A stretch of 64,000 bases of DNA from Allorhodopirellula heiligendammensis (GTDB taxonomy: Bacteria > Planctomycetota > Planctomycetia > Pirellulales > Pirellulaceae): NCBI RefSeq assembly GCF_007860105.1, contig NZ_SJPU01000002.1:2197782-2261781 (forward strand), in the 5' to 3' direction. Position 1 is the stretch's first letter, and every line of letters begins with the position of its first letter. Positions 1-13,200 of this stretch are shown here, piece by piece. Both the position numbers and the translations under genes were made by a program. Below the pieces are notes generated by a model. It made no database searches and was not told the DNA's origin. It saw only the letters and a program-made list of their open reading frames with translations.

Positions 1-2
1 TC

Positions 3-3000
3 GATTGATGCCGCGGTGACTCCAATGGCCAACCCGGTACTCACCAATTCAACCGCATTAGCGGCGACCTGTATAGCTGCCTGGACAGTGAAGGCACCGA
101 GGTCACCCACCAGCGGAACACCTTGCGCGGGAGCCGCCACGAGCAGTGCGACCGTGGCCGCAGTCGTTACCGCCACCGACGCAACGTTCGCAGTTGCCGA
201 AGCGATGCTCAGGCCGTCGACGAGATCCTGTTGTGCGTAGTACTCAATATCCAAGTTGTCGGATATTATCTGAAGCACCGGCACATTTATCATACCGCTC
301 TCCACCTCGGCGTCGACGATTGCCTGTCCATTGCCCAAGGCGTCGACTGCAGTCTGCTCCGCGGCTGCCTCCGCCTTCGCCGCAGCAGCCTCTGCGATCC
401 GAAACGTTTCATCGAGTTCAGCCTCTCGAGCGGTTGGAGCGTTACCGCTGAGAGTCGTCGTCCCGGCAATCACGTTGATCGCCGACCCGTTGCCGTCGAC
501 GATGATCCCGGCATGAGACTGGACGGTCACATCTCCCGTACCGGCATCGAACTCGCCAATGGTGATGGTTCGATCGGCGCTAACCAGAATGTTTCCCCCA
601 GCAGTCTTGAGATTGCCCAGCACGGCGACTGCGCCGCTGCCCACAATCGACCCGGCTGTGATTGTGATCGTGCCGGCGGCGGACGTTTCGATGGTGTCCG
701 CTGTGTCGAGAAATACGATCGCCCCGGTCGGCGTCCGCAGCACAAGCGAGCGACCAGATGCGATGGTGGCGGTATTATCAGCGATGTTTTCAATCGTGAT
801 CGATTCGGCATCAAACGTCAGCGTGCCGCTGCCAGACGCTTCGAGCGACGCTTCGGTGAGCAAGAGCGGGCCGGCGAAGGTCAGATTCGAGCCCACTGCG
901 CCGCCGTCTGCCAAGGCCACCTGATTCACCTCCGCTTCTAATGGGTTAGCAAGGGTGCCGATACCGCCAGGAGCGGCGACATCAAGCGTTTTCGCGATGA
1001 TGTTGACCTGAACGGGCGGCGGTGGATCGTTGCCGTCGGTGATCGATCCGACGGCGCGTAACTTCACCGTGTCGCCCTTGGCGGTGACTGTGTTGAGGAT
1101 GATGCTGCCCGCACTGTCGATATCAATATCGGCCGCCTGTCCCAGGGCCGTGGCGGTGAGGGTGAGGCTAGCGAGATTCGCGTCGCTCAAGAAAATGCCC
1201 CCGGTCGTCGTGGTGGCCGTGATCGCTGACACATTGGTCTCGATCTTGTCGCCAGACGTGCCAATCGCCGATCCTTTTAGGGTGGCGCTAAGTGCGTTAA
1301 TGTTATTGGTGAGGCCGTTCCCATCGATCAATTGGCCAGATGCAGTCAAGGTGACATCCTGGCCGGTTGCGATCACCGCACCGAGCGTCAGGTTGCTAGA
1401 TGCAGAGATGGAAACGGCTCCACCCGTTGCCAATGCCGAGGTCAGCACTAGCGACTTGCTATTAGCAAGCAGCAGTCCACCACCCGCTCCGCCGTCTGCT
1501 GTCAGAGTGTTGACAGAGCTTTCCAGCGCGTTTCCGCCGAAACCGATGCCATTCGTCGCGACAAGATTGAGCGTGTCTGCAGATAAATTGTTATTGTCGC
1601 CGTTCCCGTCTAGCATTGCGCCGCTGGTAAGAAGCGACACTCGGCTCGGCGAGGAAACGAGCCCAACGGTCATATCGCCCATCCCATTTTGCACGTCGAT
1701 ATCACCGGACTTCGCGATAGCGCTGACGTCGAACGCATCGGCCTCTTGGATATAAATTCCGCTGGAATCCGTCTTTGCGTTCAGTGTGGCAACGGCCGTA
1801 TCGATACCGTTGAGGCTATCGCCGATCCCAGCGCCCGCGGTGAGTTTTGTCGTGCCACCGCGAAGGTCGACGAGGGCATCGTTGGTGTCGTCAACGATTG
1901 CTCCGGCTGCGACGATGCTGACGTCGCGAGTGCCCGCATCGACGAGGCCGATCTTGACGTCGCCGGTCTTAGTCTCAAACGCCATGGCTGCCCCCGCTGC
2001 GTTGAGCACTTGCGTGCTCGCCAAAAACGAGAGGGATCCCCCCAGGAAGTTGATCGCTACATCGCCCCCGTTTGTGCTGGCTGCGACGGAGTCAATCGCG
2101 ACCAAGCCACCGCTCCTATTGTCGATGTAAATAGGAGCAGCCGGAGTGATGCCGGCGGCAGGGTCACTGACGGTCGCGCGTAAGTCAGGCGTGTTCGTCT
2201 CCAACGGATCGAGGTTAGTTCCGATGCGCGATGCACCGGTCAGGTTGACGATCGAGCCGGTGATGTTCACGGCCGCCCCATTGTCATCGAGCAGTGACCC
2301 AACACTGTTTTCTACCGTGACAGTACCTTGTGCCGTGATGGTCTTGATACGCAGGCTCGCGCCCGTACTCGTCAGCAACATATTATTGTCTGTTCCACCA
2401 GCAACGACTGAGACCGCCGTGCTCTCGATCAGCTGCGATAGGAAGATCGGACCGTCGGTCGTGCTGGCACTAAAAGTCTCGACCGTCGATTCAATCACAT
2501 CGCCGTCCTGACCAACCGTACCGTTGGCGACGAGATTCACGCTCCGCCCCAAAACGTTGTTCGACGCTTGATTGATGTCCAGTATTCTGCCTGTCACGGA
2601 GGTAATCGTGACCATATTGGGAGCACTAACGGTGTTGAGTAAAATGTCTCCTTGGGCGGAGATGGAGATATCCATCGTTCCTTGGGTAACATTGTCGTCC
2701 AACACAATTAGATTGCTGCCGTTGATGACCGTCGTTTTGCCACCTTCCTTCGCCACGACGGAGTTGATAATCAGCCCAGGCCCGTTCGAGTCAGCAATGT
2801 AAATGCCGCCGTCGTTGGTCGTGGCCGTGAACGCTCCGACTGCGGTCTCGATCGCATCGCCAACCGTACCGATCGCGCTGTTTGATCCCGTCGTCGTCAG
2901 ACTCACACCATTGGCCGCAGTCAGGTTGACGGCCGCACCGTTGCCATCGGTGATCGCACCATCCAGAGTTGTTAGAGCAATGAAGCCCGCGCCTGCCGAC

Positions 3001-3665
3001 ACTGATCCCAGCGCCACACCGCCCGCTGTGTCGGTGATGAAAACGCCTCCCGTAACAGTGGAGGCGTTCAGGTTCGTAGCATTGATCTCTAAAGTGGGAT
3101 CGGCATCGATTAACTTCCCAATACCAGTAACAGCGGTGAGGTCAATGTTGGTCGCCACGATGTCGGGATCGCTGGCATTGTTATCTGTGATTGAGCCGCC
3201 GTTGGCATGAATCGCAACCGTGTCGCCGCTCGTGACCGGGCCGTTGAGCGTCACATTCTCCGCCGTCACGGATAGGTTTCCCGCGAGCGCCAGATCAGCA
3301 ATCGTCACCGCGTCAGTGCCACCGAGCAGATCAATGTCAATGGACGTCACCAAATTGGCTGGACTCAGCACCACCATCGTGCCCGATCCACTAACGCTGC
3401 CCGCTTGGCCACCAGTTACCGTGATGGCTTCCGTATCCGTAAATCGGTAGTCAGCGCCGACGCGTTCCACAACCAACGTGCTGCCAGCGGCGCTCCCGTC
3501 GTAGTTGATCACTCCGCCGCTGAAGTCGAGCGTCGCCAACATGCGTCGATCTTCAAGCTTTTCCAAAAAGAGCGACGCCAATGTCGACCGCCGCAATGCA
3601 CAACGGCGACGAAACGAATGTGTTCGCAACGCCGATGAACGCTTAATGTCAAACATTTTCTTCAT
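3..3665 (-). CDS. Giant secreted LEPR-motif repeat protein, 5' part (cut by window edge)
   Basis: Only the first 1,221 or so codons are inside the window; the reading frame is open to the left edge. The start is ATG at 3665 with AAGGG a few bases upstream. The N-terminus is basic (MKKMFDIKRSSALRTHSFRRR) and runs into LASLFLEKLEDRRMLA, the planctomycete LEPR-like motif found on large exported or surface proteins. After it come many beta-strand-type repeats built around TLTASGxxxDGNGxxxNI and GIGTxxDxxET, as in filamentous adhesins. Around residues 1070-1221 the protein becomes Ala-rich and helical, then the window ends. It is a close paralogue of the complete gene 586 bp upstream (4252-15156), module for module, but has one copy of the 80-residue GGVALG unit where the neighbour has four. 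A surface or matrix structural role is inferred; no enzymatic motif is visible. Confidence 0.85.
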   Translation of the reverse strand, partial: MKKMFDIKRSSALRTHSFRRRCALRRSTLASLFLEKLEDRRMLATLDFSGGVINYDGSAAGSTLVVERVGADYRFTDTEAITVTGGQAGSVSGSGTMVVLSPANLVTSIDIDLLGGTDAVTIADLALAGNLSVTAENVTLNGPVTSGDTVAIHANGGSITDNNASDPDIVATNIDLTAVTGIGKLIDADPTLEINATNLNASTVTGGVFITDTAGGVALGSVSAGAGFIALTTLDGAITDGNGAAVNLTAANGVSLTTTGSNSAIGTVGDAIETAVGAFTATTNDGGIYIADSNGPGLIINSVVAKEGGKTTVINGSNLIVLDDNVTQGTMDISISAQGDILLNTVSAPNMVTITSVTGRILDINQASNNVLGRSVNLVANGTVGQDGDVIESTVETFSASTTDGPIFLSQLIESTAVSVVAGGTDNNMLLTSTGASLRIKTITAQGTVTVENSVGSLLDDNGAAVNITGSIVNLTGASRIGTNLDPLETNTPDLRATVSDPAAGITPAAPIYIDNRSGGLVAIDSVAASTNGGDVAINFLGGSLSFLASTQVLNAAGAAMAFETKTGDVKIGLVDAGTRDVSIVAAGAIVDDTNDALVDLRGGTTKLTAGAGIGDSLNGIDTAVATLNAKTDSSGIYIQEADAFDVSAIAKSGDIDVQNGMGDMTVGLVSSPSRVSLLTSGAMLDGNGDNNNLSADTLNLVATNGIGFGGNALESSVNTLTADGGAGGGLLLANSKSLVLTSALATGGAVSISASSNLTLGAVIATGQDVTLTASGQLIDGNGLTNNINALSATLKGSAIGTSGDKIETNVSAITATTTTGGIFLSDANLASLTLTATALGQAADIDIDSAGSIILNTVTAKGDTVKLRAVGSITDGNDPPPPVQVNIIAKTLDVAAPGGIGTLANPLEAEVNQVALADGGAVGSNLTFAGPLLLTEASLEASGSGTLTFDAESITIENIADNTATIASGRSLVLRTPTGAIVFLDTADTIETSAAGTITITAGSIVGSGAVAVLGNLKTAGGNILVSADRTITIGEFDAGTGDVTVQSHAGIIVDGNGSAINVIAGTTTLSGNAPTAREAELDETFRIAEAAAAKAEAAAEQTAVDALGNGQAIVDAEVESGMINVPVLQIISDNLDIEYYAQQDLVDGLSIASATANVASVAVTTAATVALLVAAPAQGVPLVGDLGAFTVQAAIQVAANAVELVSTGLAIGVTAASI

Positions 3666-4251
3666 GGTATTCCCTTAAAACTGACTAAGCACAATGACAG
3701 CGACTGCTTCATACGTCCGCGTGTGATGCACAGGGGGAAGGCAATCAGCTCCCGCCATGTGCATAGACAACATGCATGGGCGCGCGGCAACACACGCCCC
3801 GAGGAGGGGTTTCGCTCCCCTAAGGTTGTTGAGTGCACTAATGTGAGCCTATCCGACAGACGAAAGCAATAGCGCGTCAACTACAAAAATGCGTCATTTT
3901 CAGTTCGACTTGGTTTCTTAAGCGATTCCGCAATAAACCTCTCTGGGGAGAACTACCCCGCCGAGTGGACAGGGGCGCCATCGTTCGCGAACTTTACGAA
4001 ACAGAGGGGGCAGCAGACGCTGTCGAGAGAGAGCAGTTCACGCCGCGAAGGCGTCGGCCGCTTCCATCCCCCCGCGTCGAATCATCTCATTGGCAATGCC
4101 CAAGGATCGACGCATTCGTAGAACAACGGCGTCCAAGTCGACGATGGAGTAGTGATGATCACTCTCTGCACACCTACGTCGTTTGGACGGAAGATTGTCA
4201 GGACGCTACGGATCCGCGGTTGCGAACCGATTCACCCTTACCCATAGCGAG
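3666..4251. other. Intergenic spacer between the two giant paralogues
   Basis: This 586-bp spacer should hold the 3' end of the upstream giant transcript and the promoter of the downstream one. The short open frames in it (for example 3965-4255 plus) have no protein-like composition and no ribosome binding site. I see no convincing terminator with a T-run and no recognisable promoter. Confidence 0.5.
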
Positions 4252-7200
4252 TTAGCGCTCGGGTGTCGCTAAGAGTTCGACGTCAAAGGAAACGTCTGAA
4301 TCTCTAGCTGCCGATCGATCTGCAGCGGTCTCCCGGTCCCAGTTTGCAAAGAAGTCATCGACTCGCAGCTGAGACGAATTGGCAGAGTCTCTCAACTGCG
4401 AACCGCCGGGCTGCGCATCCTCTGCGGATTTGACCAATCCCTCGGCAACGTCGTGAATGACCGTTGCGAGCTCCCGCGTCCGCTCATCCTCGCGATCGGA
4501 GAACAAGTCAGGAGTTTTCGCCGGAACAATGACCGGGGCGACGGGCTCGGGATTCGCAATCTGGCTGTCGAGCTCATTGAGATGGTTGATCACGTGGAGG
4601 GCGTCCAAGGCCGTGATGAAACCGTCTCCATTGACATTGAACATCGGTCCCTCGTCCAACATTGTGCTGCCGGACTCAATTAAGATCGACCCCACTGACG
4701 TCGACTGCTCGCTATTGAGGTAGTTAATGATCGACAGCGCATCCAGGGCTGTGACGTTGCCGTCGCGGTTGACATCAAAGGGGTTATCGAGGTTCGTCGT
4801 ACCAAGTACAGCCAAACTCACCGGGTCTACTGGAATTCCCGAAGCTGATAGCGACGGGCGAGCAAAATTGCCCACGACAGGCAGCGCATCGGAATCACCA
4901 AAGGCGGCGAAAAAGTCCGACCCAAACGACTGTGGTGTGAACGAAATCTCAGTGCCACCCGAGCCGTCAATCGTGGCTGTGATTCGGTCCGGCACTGTGA
5001 CAACCGATGCAGGCCCGCCTCCCAATGGTGCATCTGCGAGCGGCCTCGTATGACTCATCAAAACATAAAACTCGCCCTGTTCCTCTGGTACTACGCCGGT
5101 GCCGTCAGGCTGCCACAGGCCGATGTCAGCGAGGCCGTCACCATTAAAATCAGCCGCAAACGGTTGTTCACGGACACCTGGAAACCCGAATGTGAAGGAC
5201 ACATCCGTGTAGCCGTCGATATTGTCGACGTCGCCACTGCTCAGATTGAGCACGAACAGGTCGTTGGACCATGCGCCGAGATCATCGATCCCATCGCCGT
5301 CAAAGTCTCCCACGAACGGCGAACCTGTCATGTTGCCCGCAAGCGTCTTGTCGACTTGGAAGTCATGATCGGTATCGAGGTGCCACGTCGTCCCGCTCTT
5401 GAGACCCACCTCATCACCGTTGACTGAATTATCGTCGAAGTTTCCAGCGAAGGGTAGCCCGTTTTGTTGGGGGGATGTCGTCACGACGAGATCGGGAACA
5501 CCGTTGTTGTTGGTGTCAATCAACCAACGCAACGCTCCCCCGAAAGAGCCATAGGTTGCAAGTTTGTCATATCCATCAGCGATACCATCAGCATCGCGTA
5601 CGAAATTTCCAGCAATCGTCAGAGAGTTTTGTTCTCCCTGTTTGTAGACGATATCTTCATTCGTAAAATCGCTATCAATCGCCTCAGGATCGAATTGTCG
5701 ATTCCCATTGGTATCAATGAAGACACTACCGTCGGCGTAAACACCGATTTCTGCTCGCGAATCCACCGTAAAGCGTGCTACAAAATCGCCACCCGGGACT
5801 CCATCACCTGAAGGAAACGTCGGACCGCCTTGCGGCTCTTGGGCATCGCTCTCGCCATCGAGCTGGTTCCCGCTGGGGTCGACGATTGAGTCGCTCAACA
5901 TCAGGGTATAGCGATCGTCCGGCAGAGGAGAATCGAACTGTAATTCGATCGTGGCGGTTGCCGGTCCGCCTGCAGTGACAGGGGCGTTGGTCACAACAAT
6001 GGCCGAGATGTCGATGATCCCATTGTGATCTCCAGTCAGAGTGTAAAGACCTGCTGCCGAGGAGATGTCGGGGTCCAAGGCTCCGTAGGTAAACCCAGGG
6101 AATCGATTGGGGCCGTCCTGAATATGGATGGTGAGACTATTGACCAACGGCGTCGGCCCTTGGCTAACAGGCTTGACGTCAAACAGGTTGTAGGTGGGAA
6201 TCCCCGTGATTTCAATTGCCTGCTGCGGTCCGGCACCATCAGGATCAACAATCTGCGGTCCGATCGCGTCCACATCAGCAACATTGATGTCATAAATATT
6301 AATCGAATCCGGAGTCGCTCCCTGGATACGTACTAAATAGCTAAGCCCAGCCTCCATTCCAATCGCCTGGGTCGCATCATTCGTCTCCGTGGGCAGTCGT
6401 GTAATCGGTGTCCCGTCGGCGTTGAAAACGTCTAATCGCAGTTGTCCGTCACCGGGCAGGCCGGCCTGCCCGTTAGCAAGCACGGGGACCGCGTCAAACA
6501 ATAATTGAAACTCGAAGGTGCCCGTTTTTGGGGCGGTGAAACGATACCAGTCCACATCCGCCTGAAGCTCGGAACCGAGTCCAAACGGATCAGCCTGGGA
6601 GCCTGGCGCAATGGATGGTTTGGCCGTGTACTGAACCAAATCTGAAAATTCGGTGGGATTATGAAAGGTACTGTTGTAGGAGAAAACATCTGGGTGAAAT
6701 ACAACGATGCGCCCCAGGCTGTCGCTTCCCGTGCCTCCAAACGTGCTGCTCGATGAATCGGTATCGAGCGGCGCAATATTGACATATTCAATCCCACTGT
6801 AGGACACCGGTGACAGCGGACCAACGATCACGGTACCACTCTGTTCGTCGGCTCCCTGATGGTTTTGCACGGTATTGCCAATCCCATCATCGATAACCAG
6901 CAGGCGATCACTCGCGTCGGGTTCACCGCCGTGAACGGTCACGCGCAGACTGTTCTCTGGGGTCGCATTGAGATCCTGCGAAATCCGGACACCAATGTCA
7001 TCGTCGCCCTGCCCAGCGTCCACCTGAGCTTGCTCAATCGTGCCTGCGATCAGGGTGTCGGTATCGTTCACGCCGTTGAGCTGAACGGTGAGGGTCGTCG
7101 CCGATGATTGGTCAACGCCGATACTGTCACTGGCGGACGTTCCTTGGATCAAAATCGTATCAAAGCCGCTGCCGCCATCGAACGTGTCGTTGCCAGGACC

Positions 7201-10200
7201 GCCCATCAGCGTGTCCTCGCCTTCATTGCCGAATAGCTGATTATCGCCAGCGCCGCCATGGAGATGATCGTCACCGGGACCGCCAATCAAGGTAGCGTCG
7301 GCGGACAGGAAATCATCGCCCGCTCCGCCCTCAAGGGTCATTAGGATCGTGTCTTGGACTCCCGCTGCCGCCGTGAGGATATCGTTGCCCTCGTTCCCTA
7401 ACAGCCTTAGCAGATCCTGATCAGCCGCAGCAGCGTTCTTCACTGTGACGTCGTATTCCAGCCCGGCGACGTTCACGACGCCACCCGTACTGGAAACGAG
7501 TAGGTCGTCGGTGACGCTGCGACCATGGACCCCGATCATGTCTTTCGACCCAGCGGCGCCGAGGTCTAGATTGACTTTGACCACTTCGGTCGTCGTGAGG
7601 TCGGTTAACGTGAACGCATCACCGCCGCCCAGGCCGTTGACATTGATTTGTTGGACGCCCTGCGTATCGACGATGCCCGCACCAAGGATGACCTGGAGAT
7701 GGGTTGAGTCATTGGCTGGTTGCAACATGAATTCGTCAGCGGCACTGCTGCCGCTGACGTTAAGGATGTCACTTGCATTGCTACCGCCGTCGACAAAGTC
7801 GCTGCCATCGCCAGCATTCCAGTTAAAAACATCGCTGTCGGAACCACCAAATAGTCTATCGGTTCCTAGCCCGCCCATGATGATGTCGTTGCCGGCCTCG
7901 CCGTTGACTTCATCGTCCCCACCTCCTGCCATGATGACGTCCTGGCCGGCTCCACCGAAAATCAGATCCGCATCATCCGAGCCGGTGATGGTATCATCGC
8001 CTAGCCCGCCGAAGATCGTGGCCCCCTGCGAACCGGCCATGTCAATGACATCGTTGCCGTCACCAGCATCGACAAAGTTTTGTATGCCGGGTACATCAAG
8101 ATCCAGAGTGATATTGTCATTGCCACCAAAAGTGCGCAGCTCAAAGCGGCTCAGGTTGCTGCCGAGCGTGAGCGTGCCTTGGTCAGCAATCGTGACAACC
8201 GTGGCGGTCGAGGTCACCGTGTCGACGCCCCCACCACCGAGTAGACTCAGGACATCGAATCCTCCCGTCCCGCCATTGACCGTCACGTCACTTGCGCCGG
8301 TGTAATCGAACGATGGTGCTGCGTTGGACCGGTGGCTGCCGCTACCGCCATTGCCCAGACTCACGACAAAATTGTCATCCCGTCCGGTCCCATTGATAGT
8401 CAGAGTATCGCTGCCCTGTCCTTCGTAACCAACCTGTTCAACTGCACTGATGTTGATCGTTGACGAAAGTTCGGCGACCTCGATAACCGAAGGTGAGTAG
8501 GTCACCGTTTGTGTTCCTTGGGATTCCAATGAGAAAACGTCTCCTCCCTGCCCAGTACCGGTCGTGGAAGAGGACGCTCCACCGCGAATGGTTAAGTCCA
8601 CATCCCAGACCGCCGCGGCGGGGTCCAGGGTCTGTAGGACGATATCGTCGTCTCCAGCCAATGCGTTTACCGTAAATACCGGTGTGTTTAAGAACAGGAT
8701 GCTCGGCCCGGCGTTGAGGCTGACGGTGAAGTCCTGAACGCCGTCGGCTGCCGTGTGTGTGGAACTGTCGCGGGCGATGATGGTGATAGCGTCGTCACCG
8801 TTGGTACCCTGGAATACTCCTCCCGTACCACCGGAGACAGAAAGCTGTTCAATATGATCCCAACTGACACGCTGTGCGTCACTCGGCACGAGTCCGCCGG
8901 AATCATTCTCGGGGCCTGATTCGAGCATGTACGTCGATGTCGGCAGGAAATTGATCAGGTCGCCGGCAGTACTGCCGATCGGATTGCCGCCATTGACGAA
9001 CACTGGAATTGTGCCAGGAGTGATGTTGAAGGTGTCGTTGCCACCTCTGCCATTGAGTGTTAAGCCAACGAAGTTTTCCATTTCGACGTTGAAGAGTCCA
9101 ACGAGTTCGGCGGTATCGTCGAGCAGAGTGGTCGTGTCAGCAGCTGAGGTGTCGCGTTGGTTCACGGTTAGCTGCTCGTCCTCGCCTGAGTTCGCGTTCG
9201 CCGAGATTTCCTCCACGTTCGTGAACGAGACCAGTTGACTATTCAGCGCGGACGTCACGCCAGGTGAGTCGATGTGTCCGGCCTGTGGAGCGGTCGCGGT
9301 CACACTCGTGCGATCAATCAGTCCTACGACGTTGTTGTAAATGATCTGGTCGTCACCGGTGCCGCCATCGATCGTCACGCCAACATTCCACGGCAGCACC
9401 GACGTGGCGAACGGGGCCACGGTGATGACATCAGCCATGTCGTTGGCATTGAAGTAAAAGCTGTCCACGTCGGTGAACGCGATAGGCACGCCGCCATTGA
9501 GCGAGAACGTACCCGCTTGCGGACCCGTGCCCGTCAGGGTCAGCGTGTCGGCGTCACCGGCGGCTGCCAAAAGCGTGATACTGCCACCGCCACTTGCATT
9601 GAGGATGTTCACGAACTCGAAGTTGTTGAACGTCACCGGTTGCATGCCCGCAGCCGTGATCTGGTTGCCGGCGATGGTGACGGCAAGGCCGTTGGCGTTG
9701 AAGTTCAGCGTGTCGCTGCCATCGCCAGCGTCCACTGTGATCGGCGTCGCGAGCTGGGGCGCGATTGTAAACGTGTCGTCGTCGTCGGCATTGTCGCCGA
9801 CGCCAATCGTGGCCGTCGGCGAAACGAGCGTGCCGGCGATCATCACGTTGGCGCCGGTCGTATCGGCCGGGTCGTCGTCAAAGTCAGCTGTGATGACGAT
9901 CTCGGTACTCGCTTGGATCGTCGAGCCCGACTCAACGATAATATTGTCACCGGCCTGGAGCGTAACAGATGAGCCGGTGGACTCGATGGTGGCACCTGAC
10001 ATGACGGTCAGGTCATCACCGGAGTTCGCGGTGTCTGATGCGGTCAGCACGATCGCCCCCGCCGCGGTGATGTCCGAGTCGATGGTCAGCGGACTGCCGG
10101 AGTTGATCGTTACCGCAGCGGTAGCATCGTTGGCACTCACTGGGCCGCTGACCGTGATGCCTTCGCCACCCACGGTGCTGCCCTGATTGGAAATCACGAC

Positions 10201-13200
10201 ATCGCCGCCACCGGAGTTTGAGATGCCCGTGATGTCGAGCGCCGCCGGGTCACCGGCGATGTTGGCAATCACGATGTCCCCGCTGGTGGTGTTGGTGGCA
10301 TTGAGCGTAGCCACACGTGTTTCAATGGGATCCGTTGTCGCTCCGATGCCGCCTGCGGCAGCGATGTTCAGTCCTGTGGCCAGGACGTCCGCCCCAGCTC
10401 CCGCGTCGGCGTCGCTGATGGCGCCGGTCGAGATCAGGGTGACACTGCCGGTGGTCTGAATTTGGTCGATGGCAGTGGCGCCAGTCACTTCCAAGTAGCT
10501 GTCCGTTGGGCCAGCAGTCACATTGACCACCCCGCTGACGTCGAGGCCGAGCGGTTCGGCAGCGGAGCCGATCACATTTGCTTGATCACGGGCCAAGATG
10601 GCCTGGTCACGAACACGTTCGGAGGCATCGCGAACAATCGCTGAATTGGCGGCCGCTGCCAGCGAAATGGAGTTCGCTTCCGACAAGGAATTTTGCGACG
10701 CCAGCGCCAGATTCAGTGAGGACGAGTCGGCGAGAAGTTGCGCGGTCGCAGCTGACTTTTCATTGCCCAAGTCGGTCACGGTAAACGCATACGAGGTCGC
10801 CGCGATGGAGGCCACGTTCAGTGCAACCTGGGCAACATTTAAACCAATTTGGAGTCCAGCCAAAATCGTGCCTGCACCTAAATCACCAGTCAGCGGAATG
10901 GCTTGGGCAGGTCCCGCAACCAGTGCTGCGGCACTTGTCGCGACACTGGCAGCACTGACGACGGTGCCCGCAGTTGCCACAGCCACGTTCAGACCGTTCG
11001 AAGTATTCGTTGCACGGTTATATGCGTCGGCAGCAGAATCGGCGGCAACCTTGTCATTGGCAACCGCAACTTGTAAGTCCTCTACATATAGATTGGCAAT
11101 GTTGAGTTGGCCTTCGAGAGCGTTGGCCGTGGTTTGCTCTGCGGCCGCCTGCGCTGTGAACGCTGCCGCGTTAGCGATTGCAAACTCTTCATCGAGTTCG
11201 GCCTGGCGTGCCGTCGGAGCGGCACCAGCGAGTGTCGCTGTCCCAGCGATCACGTTCACGGCCGTCCCGTTGCCGTCGACAATAATCCCGGCGTGGGATT
11301 CGACAGTGACGTCACCCGCCCCGGCATCGAACTGGCCTATCGTGATGGTTCGGTCGGCGGTAGCGAGAATGTTTCCGCCCGCCGTCTTGAGGTTGCCCAA
11401 CACGGCGACGGCCCCGCTCTCCACGACGGTCCCCGATTGGATGGTGATCGTGCCGGCACCAGTCGTCTCAATCGTGTCTGCGGGATCAAGAAATACGATG
11501 GCCCCGGTTGTCGTTTGCAGCAGGAGAGATCGACCGGACGCGATGGTGGCAGTATCGTCGCTGATGTTTTCAATCGCGATCGAATCTGCATTGAACGTCA
11601 GCGTGCCGCTGCCCGCTGCTTCCAACGCCGCTTCGGTGAGCAGGAGCGGGCCGGTGAAATTAATATTTGCGCCAACTGAGCCACCGTCGGCCACGGCCAC
11701 TTGATTCACGTCCGCTTCGAGTGGGTTCGTGGGGGTGCCGATACCGCCAGGAGCAGTGATTTCGAGCGTTTTCGCGATAATGTTGGACTTTACCGGCGGG
11801 GGAGGGGCGTTGCCATTCGTGATCGTTCCGGCAGCATCTAGCTTCACCGTGTCGCCCTGGGCGATCGCGGTCGTGAGGACGATACTGCCCGCGCTGTCGA
11901 TGTCAATATCGGCCGCCTGTCCGGTGGCTGTAGCGGTAAGAGTCAGACTTCCGGTACCAACATCACTCACGAAGACGCCGCCGCTCGTCGTGGCCGCCGT
12001 GAGCGTAGACACCTCGGTCTCGATCTTGTCGCTTGAGGTGCCAATCATGGACCCATTCAGGGTCGCGCTTGCGGCGCTAACATTGGTGGTCGTGCCGTTG
12101 CCATCGATCAATTTGCCGGATGCCTTCAACGTGACGTCCTGGCCGGTCGCGGTCACCGAACTGACCGTGAGGTCGCCCGAGGCAGATATGGAAACCGGCC
12201 CGCCTGTTGCCGCTGCCGAGGCCAACGCGAGTGCCATGCTATTGGCAATCCATAGTCCACCGCCCGCTCCGCCGTCTGCCGTTAACGTATTAACCGAGAT
12301 CTCCAGGGCGTCGCCGCTCGATCCGATGCCGTTCGCCGCGGAAAGATTGAGCGTGTCCGCAGATACATTATTGTCAGCGCCGTTCCCGTCCAGGATAGCG
12401 CCACTGGTGTGGAGTGTTACTTGGCTAGGTGAGGAAACAAGTCCCAAGGTCATGTCGCCGGTAGTGTTGCTCACATTGATATCTCCGGCCGTTGCCGAGA
12501 CGCTCACCGTGAACGCACTGGCTTCTGAGATAAATATGCCTTGGGCACTCGTCGTCGCTTCCAGTGACACGACGTCCGTCTCGATTTCATTCGAGTCACC
12601 GCCGATTCCAGACCCAGCGGTGAGTCTCACTGAGCCCCCACGGACGTCCACGTCGGCATCGTTGCCTTCATCGGTGATGGCCCCTGGCGTGATGATGCTG
12701 ATGTCGCTACTACCGGCATCGACAAGACCAACCTTGACATCGCCAGTCTTGGTCTCAAAGGTCACCGCCGCACCCGCGGCGTTAAGCACCTGCGTGCTCC
12801 CGACGAACGAGAGAGAACCACCAAGGTAGTTAATCGCCACGTCGCCACCGTTCGTCGTAGCTGCAACCGAACTGACCGCAACGAGGCCACCGTCGTTGTT
12901 GTCGATGAAAATGACAGCGGCGGGGGTGATGCCGGATGCGGGGGCACTGACCGTCGCACTCAAGTTTGCAGTGTGTGTCTCCAACGGATCAACTTCAGTT
13001 CCGATGCCGGACGCGCCGCTCAGGCTGACGGTTGATCCGGTGATGTTCACATCCGTCCCGTTGTCATCGAGCAGTGAACCGCCTCCGTTTTGCACCGTGA
13101 CATTCCCCTGTGCCGTAATGGTCTGGATTTGCAGACTCGGGCTTGTACTCGTCACCAACACCTGGTTGCCCGCCCCGCCTGCGACGACGGACGCCGCCGT

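Noticed and set aside
10598..12829. Long plus-strand frames opposite the giant gene
   Set aside because: They arise from the repetitive, Thr/Ala/Gly-rich coding sequence of the minus strand, giving Pro/Ser/Val-rich translations with no protein-like features.
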